A stretch of 25,303 nt of DNA, taken from contig CAKPJO010000007.1 in NCBI GenBank assembly GCA_934162685.1, forward strand, positions 1-25,303. Reading direction: 5' to 3'. Below, one piece after another: positions 23,608 through 25,303 of the stretch. A model generated the notes under the pieces. That model saw nothing but the letters and a program-made list of their open reading frames with translations. It was not told the DNA's origin and made no database searches. Each line of letters begins with the position of its first letter. Within the stretch, counting starts at the first letter, position 1. This DNA comes from an uncultured Bacilli bacterium. Lineage in GTDB: Bacteria; Bacillota_I; Bacilli_A; RFN20; CAG-826. The translations under genes and the position numbers were made by a program.

Positions 23608-24504
23608 TTATATCCATTTAGTACTATAATTCCAATGTTTTTTCCAGTCTGTTTCATTAACTATTGCATTAAAAACAGGTTCAAGAAATATTTGAATATT
23701 TTTTATAATTATCTCAAACTCAATCTTTTTATCATTTAATTCTTCTAGAAAAAATGTCCAACGCTTTCTTAAATCATTGTTATTTGCAAGCAATGTCAAT
23801 CGTTTAAAACTATCTTTATCATAAGGTGTTTTACGACATTCAAGAGTTTTTAAAATAGCAGTTTTTAATTCAACACCATCAAAACAAAATTTTTTTGAAA
23901 TATAAAAAATATCATAAAAGTCTTTCATTCTACTTGTTAATTCAAAACGTTGCAATATTGCATCAAATTTTTCAGCAATTGCACTTTCTAATGAATATGT
24001 TTTAATTATCGGTGATTCAAAGTTTGGAAGTTGAGTATTAACTTTTTGTTCATGAGAACACGGAATAATAATATCCCCTATTCCTATATCTACGCTAAAA
24101 GGTATACGTATATTTTTAATTTTAGCAATAATTTGTACACTAACTCCATGATATTTACGTTGTGGAGAAATCTCTTTGAACCTATTAGCCTCCATAAAAA
24201 TATAATCATTACCTGTAGGAACATCAATAATATTATTAACAATCTTTTTTATCGTTTCTATTGAATTAGAATATCCGCATAACAAAAAATCAACATCAAT
24301 AGTTGCTCTACTTTCAAAATTTGTTAATATATAAACAAATAGCCCACCTTTTAAGATAAGCGAATTGTTATATTGTGACTTAGATAATTTTCTCAAAAAT
24401 TCTTCTTGCACAAAAAGTTGTAAAGCTTGCTGATAACTAATGTTAGATTTTTTAGCTTTGTTTCTTAATTTTTCTAAAATAGAAGCAACATTATCTTCCA
24501 TCAT
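23608..24504 (-). CDS. abiEii: AbiEii-family nucleotidyltransferase toxin
   Basis: Toxin of a type IV toxin-antitoxin system that gives abortive phage infection. AbiEii proteins are DUF1814 nucleotidyltransferases of the DNA polymerase beta fold; related MenT toxins modify tRNA. Seen here: LILKGG (51-56), RATIDVDF with the Asp pair Asp72/Asp74, third Asp in FSVDIGIGD (Asp141), SLESAIAEKFDAIL and MKDFYDIFYI; positions count from the first ATG of the frame (24510). I prefer ATG 24504, which overlaps the abiEi stop as ATGA and has GAGGT six bases before. All expected catalytic Asp are present and the length of about 300 is normal, so it looks intact. Confidence 0.9.
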   Translation of the reverse strand: MMEDNVASILEKLRNKAKKSNISYQQALQLFVQEEFLRKLSKSQYNNSLILKGGLFVYILTNFESRATIDVDFLLCGYSNSIETIKKIVNNIIDVPTGNDYIFMEANRFKEISPQRKYHGVSVQIIAKIKNIRIPFSVDIGIGDIIIPCSHEQKVNTQLPNFESPIIKTYSLESAIAEKFDAILQRFELTSRMKDFYDIFYISKKFCFDGVELKTAILKTLECRKTPYDKDSFKRLTLLANNNDLRKRWTFFLEELNDKKIEFEIIIKNIQIFLEPVFNAIVNETDWKKHWNYSTKWI

Positions 24505-25109
24505 AGCCATACCTCAATTATATCTTTTACTTTCTTTTGAACATGCATTATCTTTGCATAATACATAAGATTAGGTATGTTCTTTTTAGAATCATTGATA
24601 TAATTTTGAATTGCTTTATTAAAGACTTCTTTATCCATTTTATTCATGTTTTTCAAAACATCGCATATTGTCCTATCGCGATCATAAATACGTACTTTTT
24701 CATAGTCAATTTTGCCTTTAGATTCACCAAGAGGCATCAAATCAGATTCCATGCGATACACTTTAACAAAAGGATATTCTAATTTTGTTCGATATTTTGA
24801 AACATTTCTATCTATTGTAAAACTCCATTTTGAAGGTGTTCTATCGCTATATCCATAATAAAATAGTGCTGTTTCCATGCAAAGAATGGCATCTGGGAAT
24901 AGTTTGTTTATTATTGCTATTTCACCTATTTCAGAACTTTCTATCCAAAAATAATATCCTTGCCTAATTCTTTCAATCTTTTTTTCATTCAAAAGACGTT
25001 TTATATCAGCATAATATAATTTTTCGTTAACTAATTCACATGTTGTCATTACATAATTATATTTTTTAAATATCTCTTTTGCCATTTTAGTTTGTTCTTT
25101 AGAAATCAT
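24501..25109 (-). CDS. abiEi: AbiEi-family antitoxin / transcriptional autorepressor
   Basis: Antitoxin partner, first in the two-gene operon. The 202 residues start with a winged helix-turn-helix (about 15-55; ELVNEKLYYADIKRLLNEKK then IERIRQGYYFW), followed by the AbiEi antitoxin domain with CMETALFYYGYSDRTP and RIYDRDRTICDVLKN. Known AbiEi proteins bind inverted repeats in their own promoter and neutralise AbiEii without stable contact. ATG 25109 has AGAGGT six bases before; an in-frame GTG at 25127 would swallow that site. A promoter and inverted repeats lie directly upstream, matching autoregulation. Confidence 0.9.
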   Translation of the reverse strand: MISKEQTKMAKEIFKKYNYVMTTCELVNEKLYYADIKRLLNEKKIERIRQGYYFWIESSEIGEIAIINKLFPDAILCMETALFYYGYSDRTPSKWSFTIDRNVSKYRTKLEYPFVKVYRMESDLMPLGESKGKIDYEKVRIYDRDRTICDVLKNMNKMDKEVFNKAIQNYINDSKKNIPNLMYYAKIMHVQKKVKDIIEVWL

Positions 25110-25146
25110 TTGTATACCTCTATTCACTTTATAAATACTTTTTTAT

Positions 25147-25176
25147 ATTTTATTTATAAAATGAATATAATGTCAA
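25147..25176 (-). promoter_or_regulatory. Promoter of the abiE operon
   Basis: On the minus strand a perfect TTGACA (plus 25171-25176) is followed after 18 bases by TAAAAT (plus 25147-25152). The start would be near 25140, about 30 bases before abiEi. Confidence 0.75.
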
Positions 25177-25179
25177 TAG

Positions 25180-25217
25180 TAAACTACCCACAAACTTATA
25201 TTTTATATGGTAGTTTA
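25180..25217. repeat. 9-bp inverted repeat next to the abiE promoter
   Basis: TAAACTACC (25180-25188) and GGTAGTTTA (25209-25217) are perfect complements with a 20-base spacer. The inner edge lies three bases from the -35 of the abiE promoter. Location and form fit an AbiEi operator; AbiEi binding to promoter inverted repeats is known from other species. Confidence 0.6.
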
Positions 25218-25228
25218 TTATAAATAAT

Positions 25229-25257
25229 ATGTGTATTTTATTTTAATATATACACAT
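25229..25257. repeat. Second inverted repeat upstream of abiE
   Basis: ATGTGTAT (25229-25236) and ATACACAT (25250-25257) are complementary with a 13-base AT-rich spacer. It could be a weak terminator for a gene beyond the window or another binding site; no gene is visible in the last 190 bases. Confidence 0.45.
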
Positions 25258-25303
25258 TCTGGTATACTTGGTATTACAAATAATCGCGTATGCTGTTTTA
25301 TAC

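Noticed and set aside
1..25303. CRISPR arrays, tRNA or rRNA genes, insertion sequences, phage genes
   Set aside because: I found no repeat-spacer pattern, cloverleaf, rRNA core or transposase/integrase motif on either strand; the short repeats present are operators or terminator stems.

Overview
The window is AT-rich DNA of a low-GC Bacillota-type bacterium. Clean AGGAGG-type ribosome binding sites sit 5-10 nt before most starts, and rho-independent terminators close most units. TGA is a real stop for at least three genes (GH36, one GH43 lipoprotein, AbiEi) and Trp is encoded by TGG, so this is not a code-4 mycoplasma. Two traits suggest kinship with the Bacilli/Mollicutes border (Erysipelotrichia, Acholeplasma-like or uncultured gut Bacilli): a sugar-ABC ATPase with long mycoplasma-style insertions, and very AT-rich spacers. 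The LysM-GH18 protein implies a peptidoglycan wall. Species cannot be set from the window.

Layout. (1) 1-611: the first codons of a MATE-type exporter leaving the window on the minus strand, then a gene-poor stretch with a possible type I toxin-antitoxin locus (24-residue hydrophobic peptide, 14-bp direct repeats around a hairpin, opposite-strand terminator). (2) 612-2499: thymidine kinase and a convergent LysM-LysM-GH18 protein, sharing one hairpin that holds both stop codons. (3) 2606-18427: the main content, an 11-gene minus-strand operon of about 15.5 kb for catching, cutting, importing and digesting a plant-type glycan. Order from the promoter: two paralogous Ig-like (BIG2) lipoproteins with a shared domain I cannot name, two tandem GH43 lipoproteins, solute-binding lipoprotein, two permeases, an oversized ATPase, GH36 alpha-galactosidase, cytoplasmic GH43, and a SGNH/SASA esterase lipoprotein. 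A divergent LacI-family regulator has its own strong promoter. Two copies of an 18-bp operator-like sequence (one a perfect palindrome) lie at the operon promoter, so substrate-induced derepression is the likely control. (4) 19676-22128: two overlapping CNNM/CorC-type membrane proteins; the first lacks the C-terminal CorC domain. (5) 22164-23600: an M20D-type amidohydrolase behind an extended -10 promoter buried in an AT-rich inverted repeat. (6) 23608-25257: an AbiEi/AbiEii abortive-infection toxin-antitoxin pair with inverted repeats upstream of its promoter.

How the operon may work (inference): six of its eleven products are predicted lipoproteins on the outer membrane face. The BIG2 proteins would hold the polymer, the two GH43 lipoproteins and the esterase would trim arabinosyl/xylosyl and acetyl groups, the ABC transporter would import oligosaccharides, and GH36 plus cytoplasmic GH43 would finish them. 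It is a Gram-positive, all-lipoprotein counterpart of a polysaccharide utilization locus. The glycan is probably galactose- and arabinose- or xylose-containing, but enzyme families alone do not fix it.
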